This document shows, one piece after another, positions 1-7,133 of a stretch of 46,502 nucleotides of DNA. Numbering within the stretch: position 1 is the stretch's first letter; every line of letters begins with the position of its first letter. The DNA comes from Sphingomonas echinoides ATCC 14820 (GTDB lineage Bacteria; Pseudomonadota; Alphaproteobacteria; Sphingomonadales; Sphingomonadaceae). The position numbers were made by a program, and so were the translations under genes. Location: NCBI RefSeq assembly GCF_000241465.1, contig NZ_JH584236.1, positions 171,605 to 218,106 of the forward strand. The letters are read 5' to 3'. Under the pieces are notes generated by a model, which ran no database searches, had not been told where the DNA came from, and was given only the letters and a program-made list of their open reading frames with translations.

Positions 1-1
1 C

Positions 2-151
2 GTCGGTGCCGCGCTCGGGGTCAAGGCGGACGATGGCGAACCCGCGCTGCCTTTCACCGCCGATGGCCGTGACGTGGCGACCTCGGGCGCAGGCGATGAC
101 ACCGGAGACGGGCTGGGTGCCAGCACCGCGCCGGTCGACGAGAGGGTCTGA
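2..151 (+). CDS. C-terminal end of an unidentified protein (partial)
   Basis: An open frame enters from the left edge of the window and stops at TGA 149-151, giving 49 residues with strongly GC-rich third positions, like the real genes nearby. The tail is acidic and low in complexity (runs such as SGAGDDTGDG). No domain can be recognised from this fragment. Its position just before a toxin-antitoxin pair and ssb would suit a plasmid maintenance protein, but that is inference only. Confidence 0.4.
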   Translation, partial: VGAALGVKADDGEPALPFTADGRDVATSGAGDDTGDGLGASTAPVDERV

Positions 152-267
152 CCGGCATCGGGCGGCGCTGACGCGTCGCCCGTATCGCCACCTCGACGGG
201 GATCGCTTCATCGCCGAAGCGGTCCCTGTTGCCGTTAGTGCCTGTTGCAGCCGCGCGGTCCGTGGTG

Positions 268-331
268 TACGGATTGTCTTCCGTTTTACGGAAGATACGG
301 ATTCCCATGTAACAGAAAGATGGCCGTTACA
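268..331 (+). promoter_or_regulatory. Candidate operator/promoter region of the toxin-antitoxin operon
   Basis: Three direct copies of TACGGA lie at 268, 287 and 296. The first two overlap a perfect inverted repeat (TCTTCCG, 5-nt loop, CGGAAGA, 277-295). A second inverted repeat, TGTAAC-N12-GTTACA, spans 308-331. They sit about 90-150 bp before the antitoxin start, in an otherwise gene-free gap. Antitoxins of the Phd/YefM family commonly repress their own operon through such palindromes, so an operator is the likely reading. The 277-295 hairpin could instead end the upstream gene, but no T-run follows it. Confidence 0.4.
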
Positions 332-419
332 ACATTGGCAGGACCAGATGAGGGTCCCATCCTGGAGGGACGCAGGGCTTAATCGATCCCCGGCCGCGTA
401 ACGAAAGATGAGGGAAACC

Positions 420-686
420 ATGACCCCTACAATCGAAAAGGCCAGATCGACCGACGTGTCGAAGCGGTTCGGCTTCTATTACGACGAGGCGATGACGCAT
501 CCGATCGCGATCGAGCGCAACGGCGCTGCCCGCGTGGTCATGCTACCCGCCTCCGAGTTCGAACGCTTGTCCCGCCTCGATCACCTCGCGCTCTCGCCGC
601 AGGAGTTGAGCGATGAAGCCATCCACGCCATCAGGACCGCGACGCCCAGCGCCGGGTCCGTCCAAAACGATCAGTACGTCGATTGA
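420..686 (+). CDS. Type II antitoxin, Phd/YefM-like
   Basis: An 88-residue protein with the layout of a Phd/YefM antitoxin: an N-terminal DNA-binding part (residues about 8-55, with an IERNGAARVVMLPASEFERL stretch typical of the family's 'prevent-host-death' fold) and a less ordered C-terminal tail that would bind the toxin. I chose the ATG at 420 over the in-frame ATG at 408 because AGGGA lies just before it. The gene overlaps the downstream toxin by 74 nt, a compact arrangement typical of antitoxin-first operons. Family is fairly clear from the short motif and neighbour. The exact antitoxin subfamily is not certain. Confidence 0.7.
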   Translation: MTPTIEKARSTDVSKRFGFYYDEAMTHPIAIERNGAARVVMLPASEFERLSRLDHLALSPQELSDEAIHAIRTATPSAGSVQNDQYVD

Positions 687-1080
687 ACCGCAAGCCGGTG
701 ACCTGATCTGGTATTTCTACCTCTGGCGGCATGAACATAACCGGGGCGACGAGGACGGCTCGAAACTCCGCCCCTGCATGGTGGTTGGCAGCTATCGCTC
801 AGCCGGAAGGCTCCGTGTCCTGATGGTGCCACTGACGACGCGCGATTATTCACCGGCTGCATCCGTCCCTCTGCCGCCGCGATTCATTGAGGCCTTCGGC
901 CTCGATGACCGATCACGCATCGTGTGGGACGACGTGAACGATTTCGCATGGGTCGGACCCGACGTTCGCGCCGGTAACGACGGTAGCACCATCATCGCCG
1001 AGGTGCCGAGCCGCATCGTACAACGTGTCGCGGCGCTGATCGTCGAGCATCGGATCACCCCCACCCGGCGAACCGAGTAG
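613..1080 (+). CDS. PemK/MazF-like toxin
   Basis: A 155-residue protein. After a proline-rich leader of about 25 residues comes a block (AGDLIWYFYLW, then KLRPCMVVGSY, then VLMVPLTT) that resembles the SH3-like barrel of PemK/MazF endoribonuclease toxins, where the N-terminal G-D/E-L-x-W strand and the RP-x-x-V strand are conserved. The start at 613 has AGGAG at 601-605, so the long overlap with the antitoxin is real and not an annotation artefact. Members cleave mRNA when the antitoxin is degraded. The leader is unusual and might be cleaved or disordered. The assignment rests on motif resemblance and operon context. Confidence 0.6.
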   Translation: MKPSTPSGPRRPAPGPSKTISTSIEPQAGDLIWYFYLWRHEHNRGDEDGSKLRPCMVVGSYRSAGRLRVLMVPLTTRDYSPAASVPLPPRFIEAFGLDDRSRIVWDDVNDFAWVGPDVRAGNDGSTIIAEVPSRIVQRVAALIVEHRITPTRRTE

Positions 1081-1142
1081 GCGATCGATCCTCGCCAACC
1101 CGAAGGACGACGCCCGCAGACGCCGCCCGATTCGCTGACCGC

Positions 1143-1491
1143 ACGGATAGATCATCACAATCGGCGATGATCTCGCAGCCGGGCGGCGCGTAAAGCCGTC
1201 GCTGTCCTGCCAGCGGGTATCGGCAGGCGTTTAACCCCGATGGCGATGAGGACGCCCAGGTCCGATGCGGTTGCCGGCGATCGCCCTGGCGAGGGTCGGC
1301 CGTCGGGCGACCTTGCGGCATCCGGTCTCCTTGCCGGTGCGTCGTCGCCCGGGCGCGGCCGTCCTTGTCGAGCTTCGGAGCGGCACCACGTCGGTCAGCG
1401 AGCGACGCTGGCGGCACGCCTGCCTTCGCGCCGGGTCGTTCGGGGGTACGGGTCAGGCGACCGACATGAGCGGTTCACGAGGTTTGTCCAT
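1143..1491 (-). pseudogene. Decayed inverted copy of ssb
   Basis: Read on the minus strand from the ATG at 1491, this stretch aligns to almost the whole ssb gene at 1771-2109. It breaks at once: an in-frame TGA follows 12 codons, and further indels and substitutions occur along the length. The stop region of the functional copy (GTTCTACTGA) is replaced by unrelated sequence. Homology continues past both ends of the gene, so a block larger than the coding region was duplicated in inverted orientation. It is not expected to make a working SSB. Confidence 0.8.
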
Positions 1492-1770
1492 GGCAATGCC
1501 TGCGGGAACCTTGGGCTGATCGACGGCCCATCCGCCGTTTCGTGTCACCTGCGCCGCGCCCCGGGGCCTCGCAACCCCTTTGGCAGGGCCGTGTTGCCGC
1601 GCTTCGCGCGGCTGCCCGCACCACCCCTGCAAAAGGGGTTCCCCTCCGGTCGACCAGGCCCGCCGCCTGCGCGCCGGCCCAGCTCGCCCTCCGGTGCGAC
1701 GCCCCGAACCGCGACGCCCTTCAGGTGACACCGGCGGACGGACCGCCGACCAACCCAAGGAGGCAATGCC

Positions 1771-2109
1771 ATGAACAACGTGAACCTCGTCGGCCGCCTG
1801 ACCCGCACCCCCGAACTGCGCGAAGTCAATCGCGCCACCAGCGTCGCGACCATCTTCGTGGCGACCGATCGCCCGAAGCTCAACAAGGACGGCCACACCT
1901 ACAAAGGCGACGACGGCTTCACCGTCAAGGAGACCGAATACCACAAGGTCACCTGCTTCAACGGCCTCGCCAAGGCGATCGCCGGCAACCGCAAGAAGGG
2001 CGACCTCATCGCCATCGAGGGACGCCTGCACTACACCCGCTGGCAGGACAGCGACGGCAACGACCGCTACGGCTGCGAGATCATCGCCGATCGCGCCGAG
2101 TTCTACTGA
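1771..2109 (+). CDS. ssb: Single-stranded DNA-binding protein, short plasmid type
   Basis: A 112-residue OB-fold SSB. It starts MNNVNLVGRLTRTPELR, has the typical FVATDRP strand, and the aromatic positions W-Q-D-S-D-G near the end of the fold. AAGGAGG precedes the ATG by 8 nt. It ends just after the OB fold (EIIADRAEFY), so the flexible linker and acidic DDDIPF-type tail that recruits replication partners in full-length SSBs (usually 150-180 residues) are missing. Such a short form would coat single-stranded DNA during plasmid transfer or replication but might not dock chromosomal partner proteins. A decayed inverted copy lies just upstream. Confidence 0.9.
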   Translation: MNNVNLVGRLTRTPELREVNRATSVATIFVATDRPKLNKDGHTYKGDDGFTVKETEYHKVTCFNGLAKAIAGNRKKGDLIAIEGRLHYTRWQDSDGNDRYGCEIIADRAEFY

Positions 2110-2247
2110 CCGGCCAGCGAACCGGGCGGCGCCTGCGGGCGTCGCCCTTCGCGCATGCTTCATCATCGCCCGCGCAGGACGCCTCGCCCACGGTGCTTCG
2201 CACCGCGGCCTTGCGCCAGCGCGCGCTCACCTGAAAGGTCCGGCACC

Positions 2248-2670
2248 ATGACCGTCCAGCGCGACATGTTCGACGGCGACCCGTTCGCGCCCGAGCCGAT
2301 ACCTGCGGCACCGGACCCGGTCGCTCGGGTCGACGAGCCGGCACCCGCCGGCGGCGACCACGACGGCAATGCCGTCGCGCTCGCCCCGCTGGCGGTGCCG
2401 TGCGGCTTCCGCAACCGTCGCAATGAACCCTGCCGGCGTCTCGCCGAGCGACCCATCCTGATGAACGGCCAGCCCTTCGTCCATCGTGGTCACCAGCTGC
2501 TCCAGTGTCCGCGTTCCTGCTGGCTAGACGATGACAGCGCGGTCGAGCCGGAAATCACCGACCCGCACGGCGATGACGCCGATGCCAACCGCGACCCGGA
2601 TGATCCGGGAATCCAGGAAATGCCGGATTATGATATCGGGGATGACGGCGGTCAGTATGATTGGGACTGA
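2248..2670 (+). CDS. Hypothetical acidic protein with a possible Cys-based metal site
   Basis: A 140-residue protein with acidic, proline-rich ends (N-terminus MTVQRDMFDGDPFAPEP, C-terminus DDGGQYDWD). In the middle is a small ordered-looking core with two cysteine pairs, CGFRNRRNEPC and CPRSC, about 40 residues apart, which could bind zinc. The ATG at 2248 is chosen over upstream in-frame starts because GAAAGG lies 9-14 nt before it and coding composition begins here. I do not recognise the family. It follows ssb by about 140 bp and may be co-transcribed. Confidence 0.55.
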   Translation: MTVQRDMFDGDPFAPEPIPAAPDPVARVDEPAPAGGDHDGNAVALAPLAVPCGFRNRRNEPCRRLAERPILMNGQPFVHRGHQLLQCPRSCWLDDDSAVEPEITDPHGDDADANRDPDDPGIQEMPDYDIGDDGGQYDWD

Positions 2671-3260
2671 TCCTGCTGTGCTGCTGTGCCTGCTGTGCCT
2701 GCTGTGATGGCTGCGAGAGCGTCGTAGGAGAGCAGGGCGGGGCGTCCCGCCTTGTGGGCGGGACCGGGCTCTATTCGGCCCTGGCGGGCCTCACGGAGCC
2801 CCCTGGCGGGGTCTCCGCCCTGCGGGTGACGATCCCTATGCCGGCGCCGGGCGTCCTGCGCGCGGGCGACGGCAGCTGGTTCGCCCTCTCGGGCTCACTG
2901 GCGCTGCCTCTACGGCGCTGCGCCGTGCCGGCGCATCACCGCCGCCCGTGCTCGGTCCGACCCGGCGTGCCCACCACAACATAATATTTTCTCTCTCTGT
3001 GATGAGGAAGTCTGGCATGCGGGGTTGGCGGGCCGTCAAGGACGCGCGGTCCCCCCAATTTTCACGCACCCTTCCGTCTCCGCTTCGCTCCGCCTCCAGG
3101 GCACGAGAAAATCGGCTCCCCCGCGCGCGAGCGTTAACCGGGGTCCGCGACCCTGCGGGCCGCGGCTTCCCGGTTAACGTCCCTGACCGCCCTGACCGCC
3201 GCATGCCGGATGAGATTCCTCACCGAGAGAAGGTGAGATTTTCAACTCATGGAGGCTATC
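2671..3260. other. Gene-free interval with short repeats and hairpins
   Basis: No convincing gene. The stretch starts with about four copies of a CCTGCTGTG/CTGCTGTG repeat (2672-2708), then a GTCCCGCC/GGCGGGAC hairpin (2744-2764) and a near-palindrome CGGAGCCCC/GGGGTCTCCG around 2796-2820, one of which may end the upstream gene. An AT-rich patch near 2980-3000 (ACAACATAATATTTTCTC), rare in this GC-rich DNA, is the most likely promoter area for the downstream gene, although it lies about 260 bp before its start. Confidence 0.5.
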
Positions 3261-4253
3261 ATGACCAAGTACAGCAACTTCAACGACATGGGCCGCGCGA
3301 TCAACGAGCGCCGCGCCGACGAGCACACCACCGAGACCTATCAGGGGGCGTTCATCGAGGCGAGCGAGATGGCGAAGCTTTCCATCGTCAGCGAAGCCGA
3401 GAAGCTGGACATGCCCGACCCGGAGCAGGCCGCACACGCCGTCGAGCAGATGCTGGCGACGATGTTCGACGTGTTCCGCGACACTCGCATGGAGGAGTTC
3501 GCCGCCGACCTCGCATGGGGCTTCGTCAACAGCTTCCACATGGTGGCCAAGCGCATCGAGGGCCGTGAGGATGACGCCGCCAAGAAACTTGGCGACCTGG
3601 TGCGCAGCTACGACCCCTCGGAGATCTACGCGGTGGAGCTCGAAGAGACCCAGCTGCTCTGCCAGACCCTCGAGAATTGCGCCGAGGCGATGCGCTGCAT
3701 GCGGGACCACGCCGGGAACGTGTATCGCGTCGAGACCGGACGGCCCTTCTCGACCGTCCGCGGCAGCAGGGTGTCGTCCAAGCTGACCGCCTCGATGATC
3801 GACGGTGCCGACTATCTGGCGGCACGCGCGGCAAAGCGTCGGGACGAGCACAACCCGAGCGGCCCGATTGTCGCCTTCTCGGGCGGCATGGAATGGCACG
3901 ACCACGAGCAGCTCTTCGAACGCCTCGACCAGATCAAGCGTCGCATCCCGTCGATGGTCCTGATGACCACCGCCATGAACAAGGGTGCCGACGCCATCGC
4001 AGCGTCGTGGGCGGCCTCGCGCGAGGTCAAGCTGGTGCGCATGTTCCTCGACAAGCGCCACGGCAACCGGGGCGGGTTCCTCCGCAACGACCGCATCGCC
4101 TCGCTGCGTCCCGTCGAAGCGATCGTCTGCGAAGGATCGGGCGTCCAGATCGACTTCGCTCGCAAGTTGCGTACCGCCGGCGTACCGCTCCACGTCTTCC
4201 GCAAGGACGGACAGGCACCGGTGCAGCCGAGCCAGCGCAGCCGCCGCGCTTGA
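3261..4253 (+). CDS. DUF2493 (SLOG-fold, YspA/YpsA-related) domain protein
   Basis: A 330-residue protein of a kind common on alphaproteobacterial plasmids. Residues about 1-190 are a helical, charged region of unknown role. Residues about 200-315 form a DUF2493 domain: VAFSGGMEWHDHEQLFERLD, then VLMTTAMNKGADAIAASWA and a late ECG-like strand (IVCEGSGVQIDFARK). The SLOG superfamily binds nucleotide-like ligands, but no reaction is established for this plasmid group. The ATG at 3261 is preferred over 3249 because GGAGG (3251-3255) sits 6 nt before it. Transcription ends at the terminator just downstream, so it is probably a single-gene unit. Confidence 0.8.
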   Translation: MTKYSNFNDMGRAINERRADEHTTETYQGAFIEASEMAKLSIVSEAEKLDMPDPEQAAHAVEQMLATMFDVFRDTRMEEFAADLAWGFVNSFHMVAKRIEGREDDAAKKLGDLVRSYDPSEIYAVELEETQLLCQTLENCAEAMRCMRDHAGNVYRVETGRPFSTVRGSRVSSKLTASMIDGADYLAARAAKRRDEHNPSGPIVAFSGGMEWHDHEQLFERLDQIKRRIPSMVLMTTAMNKGADAIAASWAASREVKLVRMFLDKRHGNRGGFLRNDRIASLRPVEAIVCEGSGVQIDFARKLRTAGVPLHVFRKDGQAPVQPSQRSRRA

Positions 4254-4262
4254 CGCACCCAC

Positions 4263-4300
4263 GGAAGGGCTCCGGGCAACCGGAGTCCTTCCCCTTTTTT
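4263..4300 (+). terminator. Rho-independent terminator after the DUF2493 gene
   Basis: GGAAGGGCTCCGG and CCGGAGTCCTTCC pair around a 4-nt loop (one mismatch) and are followed by CCTTTTTT. It begins 10 nt after the stop codon. Confidence 0.9.
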
Positions 4301-4389
4301 ACGTCGCCCTGGGCGGCGCTCCGGGGCATCGAGCCCCATCGCGCCGCGTGGGACTGACCTATCGGTCGATCACGCCACGTTGCCCGCTC

Positions 4390-5260
4390 GGCACGGCTCG
4401 CTCGCGGCAGGGCAATGCCGTCGCATTGCCACTGCCAGCTACGCCTCGCCGGTGCCGGGGTCGATACCGACACCCGTCGCATCGCCTCGCTCGCTTTGCG
4501 GTCATCGCTGAATGCGATGACCAGCGCGCTACGCCTCGGCCGATACGACTGGCGATCGTCGTTGAACACCAATCGGCACGCCTCGCTTGCTTCACGGCGA
4601 TCCCTTCGGATCGCCGGTTCGCTACGCATCGCCGTGCCGATCGCGTTGGCTTATCGACCGCGCCGTCTCGCTCGCATCGCGGCCACGCCTGCGCGTGTCA
4701 CGCTCGCTACGCATCGACCGGCGCGGTTCAACCGGCGTCACGCTTGCGGCATCAGCACGGCTCGCTGGCGGGCGCGGCGATGCCGTCGCATCGCCTGCAC
4801 TGCCGCTGCGCATCGCGCCGTGCCGATCGCACCCATTGATCGGCCACGCCGTCTCGCTCGCATCGCGGCCACGCCTGCGCATGTCGCGCTCGCTACGCAT
4901 CGACCGGCGCGTCTCACCCGGCATGTCGCTTGCCGCATCGGCACGGCTCGCTGGCGGGCGCGGCGATGCCGTCGCATCGCCTGCGCTGCCGCTGCGCATC
5001 GCACCGTGCCGATGCCATCGCGCAGGAGCTGACCGGCACGGCTCGCTCGCTTCACGGCGATCCCTTCGGATCGCCGGTTCGCTACGCATCGCGGTGGCGA
5101 TCGCGCTAGCTTATCGACCGCGCCCGTCTCGCTCGCATCGCGGCCACGCCTCCGCGTGTCGCGCTCGCTACGCATCGACCGGCGCGGTCCGACCGAAGCC
5201 CGGCTCGCTCGCGGTGCCGCAATGCCTGCGCATTGCGAGCACCAGCTACGCATCGCTCGG
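4390..5260. repeat. Array of about ten hairpin-bearing units, period about 90 bp, non-coding
   Basis: Palindromic cores lie at 4411-4430, 4500-4522, 4595-4616, 4684-4697, 4776-4795, 4870-4883, 4962-4981, 5055-5076, 5145-5158 and 5218-5237; centre-to-centre distances are about 76-95 bp, mean about 90. Most are an 8-9 bp stem with a 4-nt loop of form CNNC, for example GGCGATGC-CGTC-GCATCGCC; three (4684, 4870, 5145) have shorter or imperfect stems. Each core is preceded by a version of GGCTCGCTCGC and followed by a version of GCTACGCATCGC. Stem sequences differ between units while staying paired (GGCAATGC/GCATTGCC, GGTCATCGC/GCGATGACC, CGGCGATCC/GGATCGCCG, CGCAATGC/GCATTGCG). Units recur in the order X Y Z Y Z X Y from the third on. 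No plausible protein is encoded. Function unknown. Confidence 0.8.
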
Positions 5261-5370
5261 GCACCCGGTCCTGCGGACCGACCCCGTGGCAGGATGATCG
5301 ACCATGCCGATCCTGACGGATCGGAAGGGGGAGGGGAACCGGAGATGATGGTTCCAATGGGAGACAGACC

Positions 5371-5925
5371 ATGTCGATCACCTTCTTCCTCAGCGTCGAT
5401 CGCAAAGCCGACGCCGCGCCCGCCGTCATCACCGCCCGCCAGCTTGCCGCGTTCCGCGCCTTCGCCCGCGAACGTGGCCAGCTGCTCGAAGACGAGGATG
5501 ATGACCCGCTCGTGTCGTGCTCGTTCGAAGCTCGCGTCTGCCCCTGGTCGCTCGCGTCGATCTGCGCGATCTTCGATCACGATGTGGGTGTCATCGCCGT
5601 GGTCGAGGAAGCCCAGTTCCGTGGCCTCAACGTGCGCTTCTGGCACGATGACGCGACCCGCACGATCACGATGCGCGTCGCCAGCACCCCGGACGGCGCA
5701 GCGGAGATCAATCTCGCGAACGGCAACGCCTTCCACGTCCTCGACGCGCTACGACTTTCGGACGATAATTGCGGCAGCATGCCCATCGGGCAACTACGCG
5801 AAACACTCGGCCAGCCCTATGTTCGCCGCGACCTTGGTCGCCTCGATGGTCGTTACCTCGAACGCTTCGACACCCTCGCTGCTCAGGCCGACACCAGTGA
5901 AGGGATACGCATGGTCTGGGGATAG
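5371..5925 (+). CDS. Hypothetical protein following the hairpin array
   Basis: A 184-residue soluble protein, MSITFFLSVDRKADAAPAV at the start, with a well-placed GGAGA 8 nt before the ATG. No signal peptide or membrane segment. An acidic patch (EDEDDDP, residues about 41-47) precedes alternating hydrophobic strands (CAIFDHDVGVIAVVEEAQF, then the strand-like ITMRVAS). I do not recognise the family. Codon use matches the neighbours, and its start lies about 110 bp after the hairpin array, so the array lies in its 5' leader or promoter region if transcription begins upstream. It is followed by a strong hairpin. Confidence 0.6.
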   Translation: MSITFFLSVDRKADAAPAVITARQLAAFRAFARERGQLLEDEDDDPLVSCSFEARVCPWSLASICAIFDHDVGVIAVVEEAQFRGLNVRFWHDDATRTITMRVASTPDGAAEINLANGNAFHVLDALRLSDDNCGSMPIGQLRETLGQPYVRRDLGRLDGRYLERFDTLAAQADTSEGIRMVWG

Positions 5926-5949
5926 CCTCCCTCCAGTCGCCATCGCGTC

Positions 5950-5981
5950 GGGGAGCATCGGGCTTCGCCTCGATGCTCCCC
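5950..5981 (+). terminator. Hairpin terminator after the 5371-5925 gene
   Basis: GGGGAGCATCG (5950-5960) pairs perfectly with CGATGCTCCCC (5971-5981) around a 10-nt loop, followed by ATTCTT. The stem is 11 bp and begins 24 nt after the stop codon. Confidence 0.7.
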
Positions 5982-6033
5982 ATTCTTATGCCTGAATGGA
6001 CCGAAGCTTCGCCAACTCGGCCCAAGCATTGAA

Positions 6034-6062
6034 AAGGGGAGCGCCTAACGGCAGCTCCCCTT
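6034..6062 (-). terminator. Terminator for the leftward gene at 6106-6324, possibly bidirectional
   Basis: AAGGGGAGC (6034-6042) pairs with GCTCCCCTT (6054-6062). On the minus strand the 3' arm runs into CCCCTTTTC, giving a T-run. On the plus strand CCCCTTCTATTT follows. It sits between two convergent genes and could stop both. Confidence 0.65.
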
Positions 6063-6105
6063 CTATTTGCATGATGGGCTTGAGCCCGCTTTCGCGCTGA
6101 CCCGC

Positions 6106-6324
6106 TTACGCGGTCAGGCGCTTCACGGTCTCGGCGATCCCGAGTTTCTTGATCGCTCCAATGATCGCGCTGAACTGGGCAGGATCGGCCTTCATCAACC
6201 CCGACCGTTCCACCTCCTTCAGCAGCTCCGAACGCTCACGATCGGCCAGTTGCTTGCGGCGTTCGTTGAGCCGCTGTTCGTCCGCCTCAAGCTGTGCCCG
6301 TTCCTGCTCGATACTCCGTGCCAT
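6106..6324 (-). CDS. Small charged helical protein beside oriT, TraC/TraD-like
   Basis: A 72-residue protein made largely of charged helix (ARSIEQERAQLEADEQRLNE onward), then an LMKADPAQFSAIIGAIKKLG segment and the end AETVKRLTA. Its size, helical make-up and place (divergent from the mobilisation operon, across the probable oriT) recall the small TraC/TraD proteins beside oriT in rhizobial plasmids, which assist the relaxosome. The start at 6324 is chosen because AGGCAGG lies just before it. A longer in-frame reading back to 6576 has no coding character. The functional link is inferred from position. Confidence 0.6.
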   Translation of the reverse strand: MARSIEQERAQLEADEQRLNERRKQLADRERSELLKEVERSGLMKADPAQFSAIIGAIKKLGIAETVKRLTA

Positions 6325-6667
6325 ATGACCTGCCTTTTCTGATCGTGGATCGGCCTCCATTTCCCACGATGCCAGCACCGCTCCACCGGCACAATAGCGA
6401 CACTCATAATCGCTCGCTGGTCCGGCTTTACCGGACCAGCATGAGGCGACGGACACTGCCCTTCGGCCAGGTCCGTCGTGGGGCGGGATTGCTCCGCCCA
6501 ATACCCTTCGGTCCAGTCCGGTGGTCGCCTGCCTGCGGCGCTTACTCTCCCGGAACCCAGTCCAATGATCGGACATCCAGCCATGATGCCACCACCACCG
6601 CGACAGTCCCTAAGGATTTGCACACCGTACGCGGCACGCCGCAGGTTAAGTGTCTGTAATTTCCGGT

Positions 6668-6701
6668 GTTTGCAGGGGCAAACATGTTTGCCCCTGCAAA
6701 C
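6668..6701. repeat. Perfect 34-bp palindrome in the candidate oriT
   Basis: Arms GTTTGCAGGGGCAAAC and GTTTGCCCCTGCAAAC around a self-complementary AT centre. Each arm itself contains a GTTTGC/GCAAAC pair, so two alternative foldings are possible. GTTTGCAG occurs again at 6749-6756, making it a likely binding site for the ribbon-helix-helix protein encoded next to it. Confidence 0.7.
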
Positions 6702-6754
6702 GCCTTGGTGGTTCTCCCCTAAGCGCTTGAGAACGCGCGAAAATCCCTGTTTGC

Positions 6755-6776
6755 AGAGTGAATGCGTTTTCACTCT
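6755..6776. repeat. Hairpin resembling a nick-proximal repeat
   Basis: AGAGTGAA (6755-6762) pairs perfectly with TTCACTCT (6769-6776) around TGCGTT. The downstream CTCTATACC loosely recalls the nick region of R388, where an inverted repeat is followed after a few bases by the cleavage site in TCT/ATAG. Resemblance is short and only suggestive. Confidence 0.45.
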
Positions 6777-6848
6777 ATACCTCGGGACCAGGCTGTAGTA
6801 TTTTCCACTCTCCGAAAACCCCACCAGCCACTTTCAAGTGGGTGGTGA

Positions 6849-7133
6849 ATGTCTAACTCGACGATAGCCTTCAGACTTTCGTCTGAAGAGATTGCGGCAC
6901 TTGATCGTGTAGCCGCGAAACGGTCGTGCTCCCGGTCTGAGGCCGCGCGCACTGCGCTTATGTTCGGTATCCGTTTCGCTGAGGCCGAGCATACTTTCAA
7001 CATCACCCGTGCGGTCCTCGTTCTCGAGTACATGCAGGCGGCGATCGACGTGATTATCACACGCGATCACGGCGACGTCGTACCCCAGCTTCGCGAAGCC
7101 GCGAAGGAGCGCCTGGCGACGTTCCATGCGTAG
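6849..7133 (+). CDS. Ribbon-helix-helix relaxosome accessory protein, TrwA-like
   Basis: A 94-residue protein. Residues 1-45 match a ribbon-helix-helix pattern: a short strand (NSTIAFRLS), helix (SEEIAALDRVAAK), turn, and helix (SRSEAARTALMFGI). The C-terminal half is helical and probably oligomerises. In MobF systems such a protein binds oriT, represses the operon and helps the relaxase nick. Here it is the first gene of a trwABC-ordered operon and starts right beside the palindromes at 6668-6776. GGTGG before the ATG is a modest ribosome site. Its last codons overlap the coupling-protein gene by 8 nt. Confidence 0.75.
   Translation: MSNSTIAFRLSSEEIAALDRVAAKRSCSRSEAARTALMFGIRFAEAEHTFNITRAVLVLEYMQAAIDVIITRDHGDVVPQLREAAKERLATFHA

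Larger units (their letters stand above)
1100..2130. repeat. Large imperfect inverted repeat carrying two copies of the ssb region
   Basis: The minus strand of about 1100-1600 matches the plus strand of about 1610-2130, centred near 1605 (around CGCGCTTCGCGCG). Matching segments, left arm read on the minus strand: AGGTGACAC before the gene, AACCCAAGG against AGCCCAAGG, the start region, CGATCGCCGGCAACCGCA, TGGCAGGACAGCGACGGC, TGCGAGATCATCGCCGAT, and the 3' flank GGGCGGCGTCTGCGGGCGTC against GGGCGGCGCCTGCGGGCGTC. The right arm is an intact ssb gene and the left arm has decayed. This also accounts for the gene-free stretch 1081-1770. Confidence 0.8.
6325..6848. other. Candidate origin of transfer (oriT) in the divergent intergenic region
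   Basis: A 520-bp gene-free stretch between the small leftward gene and the trwA-like gene. It holds four inverted repeats: 6416-6440 (GCTGGTCCGG/CCGGACCAGC), 6481-6499 (GGGCGG/CCGCCC), a perfect 34-bp palindrome at 6668-6701 and a hairpin at 6755-6776 that is followed by ATACC. In R388 oriT also lies directly before trwA and contains repeats beside the nick site. Local AT content rises toward 6640-6800. The nick site has not been shown; its location here is inference. Confidence 0.5.

Noticed and set aside
3174..4262. A 362-codon leftward frame
   Set aside because: It is antisense to the DUF2493 gene, whose domain, ribosome site and terminator are all on the plus strand.
4390..5260. CRISPR array
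   Set aside because: Units lack a constant repeat with unique spacers; the conserved parts flank variable palindromes and no cas genes are present.
4738..5736. A long leftward reading frame (332 codons) across the hairpin array
   Set aside because: It reads through tandem repeats and the antisense of the gene at 5371; its composition (Arg/Ala/Ser repeats) follows from the repeat and has no domain.
6325..6576. N-terminal extension of the small leftward gene
   Set aside because: No coding character, and the ribosome site lies before the ATG at 6324.
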